A stretch of DNA of 64,000 nt from a virus, in IMG/VR virus record IMGVR_UViG_3300025889_000075, positions 1 through 64,000 of that record; one strand, given 5' to 3'. A program made the position numbers and the translations under genes. Shown piece by piece: positions 30,662 to 38,910 of the stretch. The first letter of the stretch is position 1, and each line of letters begins with the position of its first letter. Below the pieces are notes generated by a model. It had not been told where the DNA came from, ran no database searches, and saw only the letters and a list, made by a program, of their open reading frames with translations.

Positions 30662-32127
30662 GCATAAGCTCTCGTTAATCCATCCTCTGCAGAAGGAGAC
30701 TCCATAATAGTGGCGCTGCTAGAATTGCTTGTGTTATTTACCGTGTTTGGTGCAACAACATTAACATTTCCAGTGGCGCTGCTATTATTTTTAAATTCTT
30801 GTGTTTGATTAGCAAGCGTTTGAGTTTGATCTATACGACTGGTATTGCTGACGTTACTAACAGCTGTTGTCGTTAACTCAATGTTCTCTTGTTCTAATGC
30901 TCGTCTTTTAATTTTTAATTGATCTATTTTCTTCTGAGTGCTTGCTCTTCCTATCTTCTTAAATGGACTATCGCTTTCTAAATCTTTCTCTAACTGTTCG
31001 ATTTGACCGTCAATACTTTTAATCGCCGTTTTGTTATTAGATTTTATATTTTCTTTGTCTCCCTCGCCCATTTCAAAATCAGCGCCAAGTGAGTTCGCTA
31101 ACGATTTAACGCCAGTCCAGAGCATAGAAATTGGTTTTAAAACACTTTCAATAATATTCTGAATTAATTTATTAAAATCAAATTTATCGATCGTGTCCAA
31201 AAAACTACCCAACATTGTTGAAGTATCAAAATTTCCTTCTTCGTCTGCTAAGAATGCTTTAAACGGCCAAAGAAGTACAGTTTTAATCAAATTAATAAAT
31301 TCGCCAATAAAAGATCCAAAAAAATTACCAATGAAAGAACTTATAACGTCTACGACATTACCGCCTTCTTCAGACTCTTTTACTGCTGCTTTAAAACCAT
31401 CAAAAGCAGACATAAGAACCGCCAAGGGATAAAGAATTTTTCCGACGACTCTTAAGAAACCACCTAATTTACTTCCAACGTTTTTAAAGAAATCGACGAG
31501 CGGTTTCGCCATGTCTTGAATCATTCCTACAATCTTACCGCCACCAGGAAATTTAGGAATTTTTTCTGCGATCATTGTTTTTAAATTAGTAATCGCCTGA
31601 CTTATTTTCGTGAAGATACCTTTTTCACCGCCGAAAAAATTCTTAACTTTAGATATGATCTCTGGTATTTTTTTCTCAAAGAATCCAGTGAATCCAAAAT
31701 TAGACAAAGTCAATGCTGCTATACCAGCGGTTAAGTACAATAAGAATCTAGTTTTAAAATCATCAATCCAATTCATAAGAGATTTAAAAAATCCGTCTTT
31801 CTTTTCTCCCTTTGGCAATACAGTCGATTTTTTGCCGCCCTTTTCTCTGTCAGATTCTAGGTCTTTTAGATCACCTAAGGATTGTTGAGCAAAAAATTCA
31901 TCAAACTGATTAACGAGAATTTCAATATCTGCAGCAATACTTTCTAAGTAACCTGTTTGAACTTCAATCATTTGAAAGAATTGTTCAGACAAAGAAGGTT
32001 GTTGTGGATTGTCTCCAGTGCCAGCAGGAATTAATTGCCCTTGTAATGCTTCATCTCTTTTTCGTTGCTCATTAGCAAGAACCATTGCCTGTTGAACAAT
32101 AGTTAATGGTTTTATTTCATCAGCCAT
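30658..32127 (-). CDS. Probable tail tape-measure protein (gp29 position)
   Basis: 489 residues. Three hydrophobic stretches (FLLYLTAGIAALTLSNFGF near 130, ILYPLAVLMSAF near 230, VISSFIGNFFGSFIGEFINL near 260) separated by helical, Gly-rich regions, and a Ser/Asn-rich C-terminus, are typical of tape-measure proteins. It is the last gene of the minus-strand tail operon, after gp51. T4 gp29 is 590 residues. Sequence similarity to gp29 itself is not evident to me, so a baseplate-hub role is an alternative. Confidence 0.6.
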   Translation of the reverse strand: MADEIKPLTIVQQAMVLANEQRKRDEALQGQLIPAGTGDNPQQPSLSEQFFQMIEVQTGYLESIAADIEILVNQFDEFFAQQSLGDLKDLESDREKGGKKSTVLPKGEKKDGFFKSLMNWIDDFKTRFLLYLTAGIAALTLSNFGFTGFFEKKIPEIISKVKNFFGGEKGIFTKISQAITNLKTMIAEKIPKFPGGGKIVGMIQDMAKPLVDFFKNVGSKLGGFLRVVGKILYPLAVLMSAFDGFKAAVKESEEGGNVVDVISSFIGNFFGSFIGEFINLIKTVLLWPFKAFLADEEGNFDTSTMLGSFLDTIDKFDFNKLIQNIIESVLKPISMLWTGVKSLANSLGADFEMGEGDKENIKSNNKTAIKSIDGQIEQLEKDLESDSPFKKIGRASTQKKIDQLKIKRRALEQENIELTTTAVSNVSNTSRIDQTQTLANQTQEFKNNSSATGNVNVVAPNTVNNTSNSSSATIMESPSAEDGLTRAYA

Positions 32128-32281
32128 TTTTTGCCTTCATCCTTTCGTTTTCTTGTTTGATATATTCTATCAACATTGCTACATAAATTTCCCTCTCCCA
32201 AGGCACCATTTCATTTAGTTCAGTCAAAGAATAATTGTGGTGTTGCATCAATTGAAAGTTTAACTGATAATGATTCACCAA
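32120..32281 (-). CDS. 51: gp51-like baseplate hub assembly protein with non-ATG start
   Basis: 53 residues if the TTG at 32279-32281 is used (GTG follows at once). It reads VNHYQLNFQLMQHHNYSL, LNEMVPWEREIYVAMLIEYI, then KQENERMKAKNG, which agrees with short gp51-type proteins placed after gp26. The stop overlaps the next gene (ATGGCTGA). No ATG is available in frame: upstream the frame is closed soon by a stop, and an ATG 19 nt further upstream is out of frame. So either a TTG/GTG start or a base error near the CTCTCT run must be assumed. Confidence 0.6.
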   Translation of the reverse strand: MVNHYQLNFQLMQHHNYSLTELNEMVPWEREIYVAMLIEYIKQENERMKAKNG

Positions 32282-32301
32282 ATTATCATGAGAGAGGCAT
32301 A

Positions 32302-33009
32302 TTAAAAAAAATTCTGCATTCCTTCTATAGTTCTTGTGTTATTCGTTCCGCAAGAATTACATGTAAAATTAACTTCATGCTGAACCTTTGGAATTTCATT
32401 CATAAAAGCAGAGAGTTTACTGATTTGTGATGCTGTCATCGATTCAATAAATTCAACCATTGCTTGTTTAGGTTCATCCTCCGCAAGAATCATTTCTTCT
32501 TCTGTTATTACTGCTTCAATACAAGAAGCAAGCAATTCAAATCCAAGTTGAGTTTCGTTTCCTTCTGTTTGCGTCATTCCAGCAACATCAAGGAATGAAG
32601 GATATCTCATCTGAACAGAAATATCATCAACAATTGGTATCACATTTTGTTTATTGTTATCCTTTGTTACACTAACTTTAGAAATATCAATTTCAACTTC
32701 ATTACTATGTTCGCATTCGTTGCAAGAAATACCAACCTTTGATATTTCACCAACCGACTTAGATCTAATCTGCATAAACAAATATTCAATATCGAACGTC
32801 GTTAGTTTATTTCTTTGTAATTTATCATAAACGCAAGACTCGATTGTATCAACAACAGTTTCAAGTGTTTGTTTTTGATCTCCTGATTCAAACGCTGTTA
32901 ATAAAACTTTTTCTTCTTTGACCAAATATGGTCTAAACTTAACTATCTTTCCTGTAGAGGGTATTTCAATCTCATACTTAATAGTTTCATTCAACTTGGG
33001 TAATGCCAT
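32302..33009 (-). CDS. 26: gp26-like baseplate hub protein
   Basis: 235 residues. LNETIKYEIEIPSTGKIVKF then RPYLVKEEKVLLTAFES at the N-terminus is the hallmark of gp26-type hub proteins in marine T4-like phages. Two zinc-finger-like CxxC pairs follow: CNECEHSNEVE and CNSCGTNN near the C-terminus. The gene ends in an eight-T run on the coding strand, just before gp51. Confidence 0.8.
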   Translation of the reverse strand: MALPKLNETIKYEIEIPSTGKIVKFRPYLVKEEKVLLTAFESGDQKQTLETVVDTIESCVYDKLQRNKLTTFDIEYLFMQIRSKSVGEISKVGISCNECEHSNEVEIDISKVSVTKDNNKQNVIPIVDDISVQMRYPSFLDVAGMTQTEGNETQLGFELLASCIEAVITEEEMILAEDEPKQAMVEFIESMTASQISKLSAFMNEIPKVQHEVNFTCNSCGTNNTRTIEGMQNFF

Positions 33010-33015
33010 AATATT

Positions 33016-33690
33016 TTATCCTTTCAATGCTTTATAAATGTCAAATCCTTTTTTGAGTACTGAGTTTTCGTAATTATCATAGTAATCGTTTTTGTAACCT
33101 GTAAAGTTACTTGTCCAATCTTTGAACGAGAACGCCACAGAGAATGAAACCAATCCATCTTGATCGTTTGATAATGCAATTTCAGTTAAAGAAGTTGGAA
33201 ATGCCTCAATCAATGTTGATCCATAAACAACTTCGTCTTCCGCGTTCATTTCTGTCAATGCGTCAAGAACCTTAAATACTTTGGGAAAGTTTCCGCTGAC
33301 CAAAAGACTTGCAATATTGCCGCCAGATTTTAACTGCTGAATCGTAACATCTGAAACGTATTCTTTATAATAACCGACAGTGTAATCTCTCGTGTTGACC
33401 ACTCTTGATTGCCACTCTTCGAAAAATCTCCTAGAATAATAATCGTTCAAGGTTAGAAAAGTCATAGTAACTTCTGGTACAGCAAATCCGTATGCAACCT
33501 TTTTATTTGTCATACCGATTAATCTTTCGTTCGTAAGAATCTGTCTTCCTGGTAACGATACGTTAGTGCAAAGAAGATTGAGTTCTCTAGCAGCGTTTTC
33601 TGGAGTAAATAAAACACGATAGAGGTTTGTCCTAGCAAACCCGCCGCCTCTTGACACCAGATTCTTAAATGCTTCTATATTATAAGGCAT
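33016..33690 (-). CDS. Tail-tube-fold protein, T4 gp19/gp54 type
   Basis: 224 residues. LLCTNVSLPGRQILTNERLI, KKVAYGFAVPEVTMTFL and FFEEWQSRVVN are the conserved blocks of the T4 gp19 tail-tube family (Cys/PGR, tube-fold strands, W-helix). Since it lies in the baseplate block beside gp26 it more likely initiates the tube (gp54 role) than forms the main tube. Overlaps the upstream gene by 11 nt. Confidence 0.7.
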   Translation of the reverse strand: MPYNIEAFKNLVSRGGGFARTNLYRVLFTPENAARELNLLCTNVSLPGRQILTNERLIGMTNKKVAYGFAVPEVTMTFLTLNDYYSRRFFEEWQSRVVNTRDYTVGYYKEYVSDVTIQQLKSGGNIASLLVSGNFPKVFKVLDALTEMNAEDEVVYGSTLIEAFPTSLTEIALSNDQDGLVSFSVAFSFKDWTSNFTGYKNDYYDNYENSVLKKGFDIYKALKG

Positions 33691-34273
33691 TAATTATTTT
33701 CCTTGAGTCCATATATACCTTAGATTGCCCTGCTTTCGCAAAATCTGCTGTCGGTAAAAACGTAGCAATCTCATATTCTGGTGCAGATATCTTAGCAAAC
33801 CTACCTTTAACGTGTGATGACAAATAATGTTTAAAACACGGAGCAAAGTATCTTAGTTTAGAAGATCGTTTCAATAAACTATATGACAAACTAAACTTCG
33901 TTGTATCGTCGTACCTATTATTATTTGTTATTTCTAACAGCGCGTCTAAAAACTTCGCTCTAACAATCGGTTGTAAGTAATGTAAATTCAAACCATAGAA
34001 ACCACCTTCCGCTGGACCAACAACAATCACCAAAGGGAAACGATCATAGTAAGGCAACTTGTCTTTTGTTTTCGGATCGTAAAAGAACATGTACATATGA
34101 CCAGCAATTTCGCTTGACGTTCTTTGTACTTCTTCTTCACCCATTAAATCTTGACGATCGATTCCAGTTATCTGCCTTGCTTTCTGTCTAAACCACTCCC
34201 GTGATTGACGTGTTCTTGGCGTAATCCCTGAACGGAACGCTGCGAGTTCTAGTGTTTGAAATAAGTTACTCAT
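33680..34273 (-). CDS. Conserved structural-block protein, function unknown
   Basis: 197 residues. FRSGITPRTRQSREWFRQKA, MYMFFYDPKTKDKLPYYD, FPLVIVVGPAEGGFYGLNLH and YLSSHVKGRF are conserved blocks I remember in marine T4-like phages next to gp4, but I cannot name the T4 counterpart (gp2, gp3 or neither). Probably a head-tail completion or baseplate component by position. Confidence 0.65.
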   Translation of the reverse strand: MSNLFQTLELAAFRSGITPRTRQSREWFRQKARQITGIDRQDLMGEEEVQRTSSEIAGHMYMFFYDPKTKDKLPYYDRFPLVIVVGPAEGGFYGLNLHYLQPIVRAKFLDALLEITNNNRYDDTTKFSLSYSLLKRSSKLRYFAPCFKHYLSSHVKGRFAKISAPEYEIATFLPTADFAKAGQSKVYMDSRKIINAL

Positions 34274-34278
34274 GGAAC

Positions 34279-34767
34279 CTATTTATTCTTTTTGCGGGAG
34301 TATTTCGGTAGTGGTTTAAGTTTTTTGATTGGTTTGGGTAGGATACGCATCGCTCTTAGTTCTATTTCAGTCCAAACTTCGAACCTCCATCCTTGATCCT
34401 TAGCGTATTCGTTTGCTGCTTCCCATTTGTTTTGATTCTTAATAAAAGTAAATGCTTCATTAATATACTGTTTTGTCCTGCGTTGACCAGTTGGCGGCGT
34501 AGTTTCTTTGTTTGGTTTTACTTCGATTAATGATGTTGAACCATCTTTCCATGTCACTTTAAAGTCGGGGAAGTATCGATGCCAACGTTTATCTGCTTCA
34601 TACAAATAAGGTATAACGATTTCTTCGCTACTCCAATTAACAACATCAGAAGAAGAATCAAAGAATTGCATGCAATGTTTTTCCCACATTGATCTATAGA
34701 TGACGTTCTTTGGATCGCCTCTATACTTCTCTGGGTTTTTAACTTTGTACCTTCCGGAATATGTCAT
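34279..34767 (-). CDS. 4: gp4-like head completion protein
   Basis: 162 residues from the ATG at 34767; an upstream start at 34794 adds nine residues not found in the family and would place the start beyond the expected promoter. TYSGRYKVKNPEKYRGDP, IYRSMWEKHCMQFFD and RYFPDFKV ... LIEVKPN match the gp4 (gp50) family. The D68...E82-x-K84 arrangement is a PD-(D/E)XK nuclease signature. It closes the filled head before tail joining. First gene of the minus-strand block. Confidence 0.82.
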   Translation of the reverse strand: MTYSGRYKVKNPEKYRGDPKNVIYRSMWEKHCMQFFDSSSDVVNWSSEEIVIPYLYEADKRWHRYFPDFKVTWKDGSTSLIEVKPNKETTPPTGQRRTKQYINEAFTFIKNQNKWEAANEYAKDQGWRFEVWTEIELRAMRILPKPIKKLKPLPKYSRKKNK

Positions 34768-34775
34768 GAAAACGC

Positions 34776-34783
34776 TATAAATA
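34776..34783 (+). promoter_or_regulatory. T4-type late promoter for the plus-strand baseplate block
   Basis: TATAAATA 33 nt before the gp48 ATG at 34816. A perfect match to the T4 late consensus. Confidence 0.65.
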
Positions 34784-34798
34784 AACAGGACCAAAACC

Positions 34799-34806
34799 TA
34801 TTTATT
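34799..34806 (-). promoter_or_regulatory. T4-type late promoter for the minus-strand block
   Basis: AATAAATA on the minus strand, one mismatch to the late consensus, 32 nt before the gp4 ATG at 34767. It faces the opposite way from the plus-strand box, only 15 nt apart. Confidence 0.5.
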
Positions 34807-34815
34807 GAGGCGGGA

Positions 34816-35892
34816 ATGGAACAGCAAGTAGAGATTAAAAGAACAGACGAAGGGGTTCAGACCAGACAAAAAATCGCTGAAGAAAAGAACGACCCTCAAC
34901 TTCCCGGCACTGAATTAGTATATCCAATGGAAGATATCGGAGACTATGACGCGTATGTAAAATTTACTGTATTAGAAGATGTTCCTGTGGACATAGCAGG
35001 GTTGTTAGATGGATTTGGTAAGCACATTGAAGCGACATTTTCTAGAACTCAAAAAGTAAACGAAGAAACCGAAGAGCCTTTACCGCAGACTGCTGAAGCA
35101 AAAAAGGCAGCTACTGAAGAAGAAGAAAAAGCAATTGCGGCGATGCAGGGTGATATTTTAAAAGAGTCTGCAAATATTGATGGTAATTTTAAAAACGGGC
35201 AAGTAATTAAATTATATATGCCCCAGGGTATACAAATTGTAGACAATGTACAATATGATAACGCGGAACTTGGCGCTATTGGTGGATCAGCGGTTGGTGC
35301 TATGGGGTCAGGTCAAGGAGCATTGGCAGGCGCTATTCAAGGAGGAATGGGAGGAATTACTGCATTAGTTGATAGTTTTAAAGGCGCTGCGGGTACTGAT
35401 GCTGCAAGACTAGCGATGGTTCGCGCGTCATCAAGTTTTGGTACTGCTGGTGAGGCAGTTAAATCTGTTGCTCGTGTTGCTCTAAATCCAAACGTCAGAA
35501 CACTTTTTAAAAGCGTAGGTATTAGAGAATTTAGTTTTACCTTTATCTTCATAGCACAATCTAAAAAAGAAGCGGAAGAGATTAAAAAAATTATTAAAGT
35601 TTTTAGAAGAGAACTTTATCCTGAAAAGATTGGCGCGTTCGGAGATAATGATACAGAATCAAGTTTGTCTCTTGGTTACAAATTTCCAAATAGATTTAGC
35701 ATTGAATTGATGCATAATGAAAAATCTGTAGCTACTAAACTATTACCTTGTTATTTAAGAAACTTTCAAGCAACATATAACCCAAATTCAATGGGAATGC
35801 ATGATGACGGAAACTTTCAAGAAATTCAAATCACGATGTCATTTGCAGAATCAAGAACTCTTAGCAAAAGCGATATTGATAAAGGATTCTAA
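34816..35892 (+). CDS. 48: gp48-like baseplate tail-tube cap protein
   Basis: 358 residues. An acidic N-terminal region, a Gly/Ala-rich middle (AIGGSAVGAMGSGQGALAGA) and a tube-type C-terminal domain with FSFTFIFIAQSKKEAEEI, FRRELYPEKIG and a late RNFQATYNPNSMGMH are typical of gp48, which caps the baseplate and starts the tube. First gene after the divergent promoter. ATG follows GAGGCGGGA. Confidence 0.8.
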   Translation: MEQQVEIKRTDEGVQTRQKIAEEKNDPQLPGTELVYPMEDIGDYDAYVKFTVLEDVPVDIAGLLDGFGKHIEATFSRTQKVNEETEEPLPQTAEAKKAATEEEEKAIAAMQGDILKESANIDGNFKNGQVIKLYMPQGIQIVDNVQYDNAELGAIGGSAVGAMGSGQGALAGAIQGGMGGITALVDSFKGAAGTDAARLAMVRASSSFGTAGEAVKSVARVALNPNVRTLFKSVGIREFSFTFIFIAQSKKEAEEIKKIIKVFRRELYPEKIGAFGDNDTESSLSLGYKFPNRFSIELMHNEKSVATKLLPCYLRNFQATYNPNSMGMHDDGNFQEIQITMSFAESRTLSKSDIDKGF

Positions 35893-35895
35893 CAT

Positions 35896-36687
35896 ATGCC
35901 AAGATACTTTACAGATTTTCCATTAGTTCGATATTCTTTTGGTTCACAAGAAGATCGTGTCTATTTTCCAAAGATAACAACTTTCGTTGATGTATTTGAT
36001 AAAGTTAAACAAGAACTTTCTTTGTATAAAAAAATATCAATTATTGATAACGAAAGACCAGACAGTTTATCTTATCGTTTGTATGGCACAGTAGATTACT
36101 ACTGGACTTTTTATTTGATGAACGATAAAATTAAAGAGTCTGGTTGGCCATTGACTTTAGAAAGACAAGACGAAATTATTAAAGAAAGATACAATGGTTG
36201 GGTTCTTACTTTTGAGGGCGATATCGAACCGAACTTTCCTGTTGGACAAGTTGTTGAGATTCGTGGTGCGGGTTTAACTGGCACAGTTAAAAAGAAAAAC
36301 CCAGACCTTGGACAAGTTTATCTAACTGTTTCTCCTGTTTACAATGGACAAACAATAAATCAAAATTTGGTCAATAACTATATGCTCAGTGCTTTGGAGT
36401 TATACTATCAAAGTCAACAGATAGATTATACTGTCAGCAGAATTGTTTCAGTAAAAAAAGAATACGAAGCTGTGCATCATTATGAAAATTCTAGTGGCGA
36501 GTATGTTGACATAACGCCATCACAACAAGGATATGGTGGTGGAACTGACACAAGAAGCGGATTGACAACAGTTACTTGGGAGTCAAGATTTAAAGATAAA
36601 AACGACGATCTCAAAAACATTGTTGTTATAAGACCTGACGCTATTAATAGCGTCGTTGGAGAATACAAAAAAGCGCTCAGAAGATAA
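35896..36687 (+). CDS. 53: gp53-like baseplate wedge protein
   Basis: 263 residues. PRYFTDFPLVRYSFGSQE at the start and the LYGTVDYYWTFYLMND and ESGWPLT blocks (a LysM-like region) are characteristic of gp53, the wedge protein that links wedges around the hub. Gene order gp48-gp53-gp27 agrees. Length fits T4 gp53 (196) with an added C-terminal part. Confidence 0.82.
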   Translation: MPRYFTDFPLVRYSFGSQEDRVYFPKITTFVDVFDKVKQELSLYKKISIIDNERPDSLSYRLYGTVDYYWTFYLMNDKIKESGWPLTLERQDEIIKERYNGWVLTFEGDIEPNFPVGQVVEIRGAGLTGTVKKKNPDLGQVYLTVSPVYNGQTINQNLVNNYMLSALELYYQSQQIDYTVSRIVSVKKEYEAVHHYENSSGEYVDITPSQQGYGGGTDTRSGLTTVTWESRFKDKNDDLKNIVVIRPDAINSVVGEYKKALRR

Positions 36688-38027
36688 TGGCAACAAACGG
36701 AAAAGAACAACAATTTAAAATTCAAAGTGCATTAATTACAGCGGATAGATTTTCTGAAAAATCAATTGAAGTCGCTACATTAATTGCTGAATTGAATTTA
36801 TTTGAGCACATAGAAAAACCTTATTTGACTGGTTCTGTTCTCTTAATAGACGATGCTGGTATAATTGACAGTATAACGTTTAAAGGTTCTGAACGTTTGA
36901 CTTTAACGGTTATGTCAGTAGATAAATTAGATACCCCTTTTATTGTTGACAAAACATTCGTTATGACAAAAATAGAATCAACGCAAAGGGCAAATGATAG
37001 AGTAGAAGTTCATTTAATCTCTCTAGTTGAAGAGCATTTAGTTTTAAGTTCATTAAAAAAGATTAGTAGAACATATACAGACAATCTAGAGAATATGATT
37101 ACAAATATTCTACTTCTAGAACTTAATAAAAATTCTGATTTATCTTATCTTTCTTCTTCCGCGCAAGGTGTTCGTAAGATTAATATACCTTACCTTTCGC
37201 CATTAGACGCTTGTGATTTTATTAGAGATAGGGCAACAACTGAATCAGGTGCGCCGTTTTTTCTTTATTCGTCAATATATGATGACAATATTCGCCTTGG
37301 GTCTCTTGACGTTATGTTGCAAACTAAATCATTTAATTCAAAACAACCGTTTATATTTTCATCAAGCGTTTCTTCAGAAGCAAATATGATGCAAGAAGAT
37401 AAGGCATCTTTCATAATTAACGATGTCAAATTTAGAGGCGTTGGTGATAATCTTAAGATGGTACAAAACGGAGCAATCACTTCAGTCTATAATGAGATTG
37501 ATGTCAATTCAGGAATAGTTTCTTTTGACAAATACAAAGCAACAAACCTTGTAAAAAAATTAGAACAAGAAAACACATTAACTGAAGACGCACAATCAAT
37601 TTTTGATCCGCGTCAATATATTTCTGATCAAGCAATTGAAGAGTATGATTCAAAAGTATTTCATCAACTTTCTAGTAAAAATACGTATGGGTCTTCTCTG
37701 GGTTATCATGATGTTCTTAATTCAAAAGAAAATCTATTGAAACTTTACAGCAAAGCAACTAGGAATTTTCTTTACAACAATATGATTAATATTAATGTTC
37801 CTGGAGTTGCTTTTGCTTATTCTAAAGTCAGTGTTGGTGATGTTCTCTCTTGCGAATTTCTAAACCCAAGAGGAGCAACAAACTCGTTCGACAAAGATTC
37901 TTTGTTAGATAAGAGTAAGTCGGGTAAATATTTAATCTATGCTGCTAGGCATATTTTTAGAGACACTTCCCATAACATTTCTTTAAATGTTACTAAAATG
38001 GATTACAACGGTGCTGTAAATGCTTAG
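36687..38027 (+). CDS. 27: gp27-like baseplate central hub protein
   Basis: 446 residues. The N-terminus (FKIQSALITADRFSEKSIEV, IEKPYLTGSVLLIDDAGII) and the central blocks (ISRTYTDNLENMITNI, LDACDFIRDRATTESGAPFF) match gp27-type hub proteins. It is directly followed by the OB-fold gp5 protein, with which gp27 forms the hub trimer in T4. Start overlaps gp53 stop by one base. Confidence 0.75.
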   Translation: MATNGKEQQFKIQSALITADRFSEKSIEVATLIAELNLFEHIEKPYLTGSVLLIDDAGIIDSITFKGSERLTLTVMSVDKLDTPFIVDKTFVMTKIESTQRANDRVEVHLISLVEEHLVLSSLKKISRTYTDNLENMITNILLLELNKNSDLSYLSSSAQGVRKINIPYLSPLDACDFIRDRATTESGAPFFLYSSIYDDNIRLGSLDVMLQTKSFNSKQPFIFSSSVSSEANMMQEDKASFIINDVKFRGVGDNLKMVQNGAITSVYNEIDVNSGIVSFDKYKATNLVKKLEQENTLTEDAQSIFDPRQYISDQAIEEYDSKVFHQLSSKNTYGSSLGYHDVLNSKENLLKLYSKATRNFLYNNMININVPGVAFAYSKVSVGDVLSCEFLNPRGATNSFDKDSLLDKSKSGKYLIYAARHIFRDTSHNISLNVTKMDYNGAVNA

Positions 38028-38910
38028 AACTATTTCTAATGAATACTATGGTGACAACTTCCGTTGGTTTATCGGAACTGTAATCAATTCATCACCTCCT
38101 TATGGGTATGAGGGAAGAGTGCGCGTGCGTATACATGGTATTCATAATCCATCTACAGGAGAAACTAAAGAAGACGATTTGCCTTGGGCGCAGGTGATGA
38201 TACCTTTAACAGAAGGTGGTGTTTCAGGGCACGGTAGAATACCTCAAGTACTCCCTGGAGCATTAGTATATGGATTTTTCTTAGATGGAGAAACCTCTCA
38301 AATACCAATCGTTTTGGGTTCTGTGGCGAGGATGGAACATCCTACTGACGTTCAAGCAAGAGGATCAAACTCTAAAGAACTTAGTGTTTACAAATCTAAA
38401 ACTGCTGACGGAAAAGAATTTAAAGAAAATTTATTATCAGAAGATTTTAAAAACGATGTTTCTTTAAAACCGAATGTTTCTGAAAGAAGAAGTCAAACTG
38501 TCAAATTTTTTATTGATAATGGTTATAGTGTTTCGCAAGCAGCGGGTATTGCGGCAGGATTACAAGAGGTTTCTGGTTTCGTTACTCATACAGAGGAAGA
38601 CACAGAATTCTATACAGGAATAGGTAAATGGTTACGTAGCGGACCAAGGTATCGAGGGTTGGTTCAGTTTTCCTCCGGGATTTCTAGATATGCTAGTATA
38701 GAGAGGTTTTCAGTTCAATTGTTTTATGTATTACAAGAGCTAAGAACAACACACACTATTGCTAATTCTAAAATACTTCGTTCAACCTTAATTAAATCAC
38801 CTGCAGGTTCTGCTCAATTGTTTGTTAAATACTATCTTAAAAGACCAGATCTTTCTGTTGCTAATGTAGAAAAAATCGCTGAGAATGCATATGATGAGGT
38901 AATACGATAA
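38020..38910 (+). CDS. 5: gp5-like hub protein: OB fold plus tail lysozyme domain
   Basis: 296 residues. Residues 1-110 are the OB fold of gp5: DNFRWFIGTVINS, GRVRVRIHGIH, LPWAQVMIPL and VYGFFLDGETSQIPIVLGS. Residues 160-290 resemble the phage tail lysozyme domain: FFIDNGYSVSQAAGIAAGL, with QEVSG supplying the candidate catalytic Glu, then the RYRGLVQFSSG segment. Unlike T4 gp5 the beta-helix is not in this protein; it is a separate gene 1.8 kb downstream. Overlaps gp27 by 8 nt. Confidence 0.78.
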   Translation: MLRTISNEYYGDNFRWFIGTVINSSPPYGYEGRVRVRIHGIHNPSTGETKEDDLPWAQVMIPLTEGGVSGHGRIPQVLPGALVYGFFLDGETSQIPIVLGSVARMEHPTDVQARGSNSKELSVYKSKTADGKEFKENLLSEDFKNDVSLKPNVSERRSQTVKFFIDNGYSVSQAAGIAAGLQEVSGFVTHTEEDTEFYTGIGKWLRSGPRYRGLVQFSSGISRYASIERFSVQLFYVLQELRTTHTIANSKILRSTLIKSPAGSAQLFVKYYLKRPDLSVANVEKIAENAYDEVIR

